DNA from: Candidatus Omnitrophota bacterium
GTDB lineage: Bacteria; Omnitrophota; Omnitrophia; Omnitrophales; Aquincolibacteriaceae
Length of the DNA stretch: 62,682 nt
Assembly: GCA_903884815.1 (NCBI GenBank)
Contig: CAISGE010000077.1
Location: forward strand, 1-62,682
Direction: 5' to 3'
Position 1 is the stretch's first letter. Every line of letters begins with the position of its first letter. Position numbers and translations under genes: made by a program. This document shows positions 40,001 to 46,000 of this stretch, piece after piece. A model generated the notes under the pieces. The model saw only the letters and a program-made list of their open reading frames with translations. It did not search any database and was not told the origin of the DNA.

Positions 40001-43000
40001 TTCACGAGGAATGCCTCGGACGTTGAAGGCCTGGTGTGGATGCAGAATAAAGCCACTCTTAAGATGTTGATGGACCGGACGCTTGGCCAGGATTTTCTGG
40101 CTTATACCGATACGGGGGCTCTTGTCACAACGAAAGCCTTCCATGAAACGCTCGCGATCAAGGCCGGGACGCTTGCGGGATCCCTGAATAGTCCGGATGT
40201 CCCGGCGCGTGAGAAAACTGAAGAGGGACTGAGAGAGATTGCCGAATGGGGCTTCAGCTCTGAAGTGGGGCGTGCTCTGAGGGAAAAGGTCAACGATCTT
40301 CCGGCGGCGCAGGAGACCATCCGGGAAGTGGAAAGGGAACGCCGTGCCGTGGAAAAGGAAGAGGCGATCCCATTCTGGTTTGCTTCAGGGCTTGCTCAAG
40401 CGGATCCGACGGAGCGGGGTATAAGCGATCTTGAAAAGACCTCTCGCGTGCAGGCTATTCATGCCTTGCTCTTTGCTGTCCAGGCTCTGGCGAAACTGAA
40501 AGCCGATGCTCGTTCAGATTTTCCCGGTGTATTTCTGGACGGTCGTTGGGTGGCGGCGGCTGAGTTTGTGGAGAAAATCGAAAAAATGACCGCGATCATC
40601 TCGGATGAGGTGGCGGTCCATCATGACGAAGAAGCCTATCACCTGCTCCTCCAGATTTTTGCGATGGATCATCACAAGCGTCGTTCTGCGGCAGGTGCGG
40701 AAAGGCAACCGCTTAATCCTTTCATCTACTATCAGATCCCCATGTTGATGACTTCGGATCCTAAGGAACTCGTTTTGGCTGAGAATGGAATCTTGAGAAT
40801 GTCTGAACAACTTCAGAGGGAGAAGATCCGGAGAATACAAGCGCGATTGAATCTCCTGAAGAGCGGACTCGAGTATAAGGGCGAACTGCGTCGTAATCTG
40901 CGAGATGCCGTCCTCATTGGATTTCATGACGAGGTTTATAAAGGTTTGCAACGCTGGGCGGCTTACGAATCAAGTGTGCCGAGGATTACGGTGTTAGCGG
41001 AAGTCTGGGTGGACCTTACCAACCTTGCCCACGCTCTCGGACGAAACCTTCCCGGCAATGACGAGGCTTTGCCCTCGCGTAAGGAATTGAGGCTCGGGGA
41101 CCGGTTGTCCACAGCCAAGATAACCCCCATTTTAACTAGCGCCGTTGATGAAAGGGTTCAAGACGGCACAAGCCGCTCGGAGGCGCGAGGGGGTGTTGGA
41201 GCTCTCGAAGGATGGGAGCCCGCTCAGAGATATATTCTTTTTCATGAAGAACATCCGGAGTATTTTCTAAAGCGTTCAATCGTGGAGATTGAGTCGCTTG
41301 CGGAAAAATGGAAATGGCAGGCCGGGGATATTATCCGGTGGAAGGGGCCCGAGGGGCGGGGTTACTTCCTCGTGGAGGAGTGCGGATCTTACGTAAACTT
41401 CTTTGAGGGGCATCCCCATGGCAATTTTGTGGATGTGGATTCGCGACGGCTAAGCAAAGACGATTTTGAAGCCGAGCTTCGCGAGAAGGCGAAGAAGAAC
41501 ACAGTTTATGTCGAGCGGTTAGAGGACGAGTCGAAGATCCCGGCGCTGATTGCCATCGCCAATGGTGACGATCTGGTGAAGCCGAAGGCCTGGGTTTTCC
41601 TTCTCGGGGGATTCGCCGTCGGGGCGGTGGCCGGGATCGTCCTTTTCGTGACGGCAAGATTCCCGCCCGAGATTGCCATCGCCATGCCGTTTTTAAGTGT
41701 CCGGACCCTCGCTTGGGGAGGCTTTGTCCTGGGGATCGTGGCATTCGTTGTTTCTGGAAGGATCCGATCCCGTCGTATCCATAATGTTTTGGGTGCGCGT
41801 CCCGCGAGCGCTTCTCCGACAGCGCGGAAATTCGATTCCGGCTCAGAAAAGAGACGTACCGAGACGCGGGCGTCCGGGCAGCGGATTTTGGATCGTTTAC
41901 GGCGTTCGTACATCGAATCATTCTCGGGGATTCGGGGGAGTGAGCTGGGAACGGACCCGCGGATCAGCGCAGAGGACGAGGCCATCGCGTTCGTCTACGG
42001 GTATAAGTACGCGAAATTCGTTTTTTCGACGGAGGACAAGCCGTCCTATACTTTTGTCGCCGGTCGCGATCCCCGGCCGACCGGGGAAGCGATCATGCGC
42101 GCCCAGATCAAAGGGATGCTGAAAGCTGCGCGTGAAGCCCGCAAGGGGATCCGGTTCCGCTTTTTGGACATCGTGACGACCCCGATGCTGGAAAGCGCGG
42201 TGCGTACGTTCAAAGCCGACGGCGGGTTTATGACCACCGCGAGCCACAATCCTTTGGAGCAGAATGGATGGAAATATCTTTCCCAAGCGAAAAGGACGCA
42301 GCGTTCGTACGCCTTTGCCGGTTCGGTCATCAGTGCGCCTGATATGCAGAGGATCATCAACAGTACCGCGGCCCTCCTGAGTGAGAACATTCTCGGCAGG
42401 CGCAATATCCGGGCCATGATCCGCTCGGTGCGGGACCGGGAAGTGGATGGGATCGTCCATTCCGGTCGCAATGATTCCGATTTTGAGAAGGCTTTGGCGG
42501 GATACGCCCGTGAACTGGCCGCATTTGTCGGTGAGTTCAATCCGGAAATCGTTCTTTTGAACGACGCGAACGGTGGTTCCGCGGCCCGGGTGAATGCTGA
42601 GGTCCTCCGTCGTCTCGGATTCAAGAACGTGCATTCTATCAACACTGAACTCGGCAAGACCGCGCACAAGATCGAACCGGTCGGGGCGCTCCCCGGGGAG
42701 GATCCCGCGAACCCGGCCCATAATGCCACGATCGATATCCTCCCGGCCATGCTCAAGAATCATGCGCAGGTCGGGATCCTTTATGACTTTGACGCGGACC
42801 GGGGGAATCTGGTCATTTTGACGCCGGACGGCGAGGTGATGATCCTTCATCCTCAGGATGTCGCGGCCCTGGCTGTGATGATAGAACTCATCCGTCATAA
42901 GGATTATGACCGGGCCAAGTATCCCAAGGGGCTGGCCGTAGTGGGGCATTGCGCGACGTCAAGCAGAACGAAAGAGATCGCGAAGGCCTTGGACGCGAGT

Positions 43001-46000
43001 TTTTTTACGGTGGAAGTTGGGGAGACGCTTGTCGCCGGGAAAATGAGCCAGTTGGAGAAGGAAGGCTATTATGTGCCGATCGGTGTGGAGGGGTTTAATG
43101 GCGGGGTGGTCTATCGCGGCTTTAAGTGCCGGGACGGGTTGCAGACCCTGCTTTTGGCCGCCAAGGCTTTGTCGGAGCCGTCGATTTACCGGGAGTGGCT
43201 CCAGCGCTCAGAGAAAATTCAGAAAGCAGCGGATCCTCGCGGCGAAACGGAGGAACCTTTCATAAGCGAGATCGTGGGCTCACTGCCACATTTTCTCAAT
43301 TTTCAGGATAAACCCATGGGAGTTCAGGCCCCGCCGCTTTCCCTCAAAATTGGAGCGGAGGCCGAAATCCAGCGCCGGGCACGGAGGGAGGGGGAGTTTT
43401 ATACGATCGAGGGCCTTCCGAAACGCTACAAGAAGGTTTACTTTGAATATTCCGGGGAGGACCAGAAACCACGCGAGATGTCTCTTGATGCCGTTCCGGG
43501 TTCGGGTCTTGAAGGTGTTTATGTCACGGGCGGTTGGAAGCTGCAGCTGGTCGACGAGGACGGAAATGAATCGTGTATCTGGTTCCGGGCTTCAAAATCG
43601 GAGCAGGGCAGCTTCAACCGTCTCGTCGAGTCCAAATTCGCGGACGAACAAGCGGCGCTCGAGCGTCTCCTCGCGGAGCTGTGGAGTTTACCCGCCGATG
43701 CCCGCCGTTCCGAGATGCGGGAAATAATTCAGGGACTCTTTGCGGAGGAAAAATATGAGGAAGTAACCCGTTTACTGATCGATCTGGACGAGCGGGGCAA
43801 AACGGGCCAGCTGGCGGCAGCACTGGATGCGGCTATCCGGTTGTCGATGGATCTATCGCAACAAACCTGTTGTGTGAACCATTATGGTCTTAACACGGTC
43901 GTTAAGGCATGCCGTTTACGTCCCGTGTTGAAAGCTGCCGTGGCCCGGCAGGTGGCTGCTTATCTTATGGAGCCGGAGCTCCAGGAGGCATTTAAGAGCG
44001 TCACCTCAGAGCTTGTTCAAAAGATGATGGCCATTGATATGGTGGCGGGGGACCGGGAACGTTGGGCCGTTACTCCGGAGCTTATCAAAATTGTCTCGGC
44101 AGACCAGCTAATTAAGGGTCTTTCGGACTGGTTCAGGATCTTCGTGAAATATCGTGGCAAGCAATATTTTCAGGACGAGAAATTGAGCGGTAGCGATATC
44201 GTTCTTCAGGAAGAGGGAAAGGTTGTTCTGCGCGCCATATTTGCCAACTGGTATTTTATCTTCGAGGAAGGCCGGCCCGTGGGGATCGTATTCGCCAAGA
44301 TTCGTCCGTCTGAGCGCCAAGCGTATGTGTCCTTCTACATCTTCGATAAATCCGCCGCAAAGGAACCTGTCGAGTTCGAAGTCATGAAGTGGATCGAGGG
44401 AGCTGTCGCGGAGCCGGGTAACGAGACATTTTTGACCTGCTTTGGTCCAGCCGCCTCGGGTGTTTCTGCATTTATGGAAAGGCTCTTGAATTCGGGTGTC
44501 TTTACCCAGTTGAAAGAAGGTCGTTTCCCCCATCACTGGGATATCTTTGGGTCAGCGGCTTCGGTCAACAATGCTGACGGATACGCTGCGGTCCGCGGCG
44601 TCGTTCCCCCGATGCGCGCCGAGACGAGGCAAAATATAATCCGGTCGGAAAACAGAGATCCTCGGGGACTTGCGATTGAACTTTTCAAGGCTCTGGCAGA
44701 TCACGACCGCTTGATCGAAAGATTTCCGACGCTTAATGCTCTTTTGACGGGGCTTGAGTTTGATAAAACGTATCAGGTTTCCGCAGAGGGTCTTTCCGCA
44801 GTTTTTTATCCGATCCGTGGAGACGATTACGATTTCCTGGGGATCGTCAAGAATGAGCGGGATCAAATCATCGGCTATTTCTTGGGGCACGTGGTTGCGG
44901 TTGACGGGGTCTCAGTCCTGTTCCATGTGTTTGAGGAATTCGGAGGCCGGTGGGGCTATGGGACGAGGATGTTGAAGCTGTTTCTTGCTGAGACCGACGA
45001 AATTAAACACGGTACCAAGGTCCAGGTATGGGGTGTTCCATTAAATTCACTCAGTCGGGAGACGCGCCGCGATGCCGTCCGGAGAGGAACGATCCCTTTT
45101 CTGCTAAAGAACGATTTTGAACCCACGAACCTTTCTGAGGCGGAAGGAACTTTATTGAAAAGGGCGAGGAGGGGTGAAAGCTTGCGGGAGGACGAGTGGG
45201 AATTGCTTGCTAACCATACCTATCTGAGGTTCCGTGACGCGGAGGCGAGGTCCGTACACGCGATTCAGTTCGGGGTGATCTCTGCTGTGAGAGAGCCGGA
45301 CTCCGTCCCGAAAGGGGTTGATAAGCCCGGTCGCGCCGAGGCGCTCACCCCCTCCAAAGACCGGGTCCGGGGAACAGGTTCTGGAAGGGTGTTGGAAGGG
45401 GATCAAAAAGAAATTGCCGCTACGGTATCATCGGCGACCAAGCATTCGGCATCGAGGGAGGCGGAGCGGGAAGTGAAACTCCAGAAGATCAAAGAGCTTC
45501 TGGATGTGCGAGACGCTATTGGTGCTGTGTTCCAGAACGTCGACATGAAGCCCGACGTAAAACGCGATTTTGAACATCCCATCGGTCTGCTGTCGTGCGT
45601 TGAGAATTTAGTGAAAGTGTTTGAAATGAAGACGGCGTTTACGGCTGGAAAGGATTTCACCGATGCGGAACTGCAAGGATTGTACGGGGACTTCTTGCGT
45701 GTTGTTGAGGACATGCTCCGGAGTGCTGTGATGTTCCGCGATCAGCAGACGGCCCGGGAATGGGCGAAAAGGATATTGGACGAACGTGGCCAAGCCCGAG
45801 CATCTAGTGCTAGTCGTTGGATGGACACGCCGCGCGGCGCGGTATGGGTGCGAGGGACAGAAGCCGTAGATCTCGCGCGGGGGATTATGTCGGAGGATTA
45901 TCCGAAGATCGCGGACCGTCTGAGTGATTTAAACCAGAAGCTTCATGAGCAGTACAAGGTCCTTTGGCAGGAATTCAACGGCCTCGCCACGACCAACGGC

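Noticed and set aside
41918..42949. Open frame of 343 codons on the minus strand
   Set aside because: It lies opposite the phosphohexomutase domain with all catalytic motifs on the plus strand.
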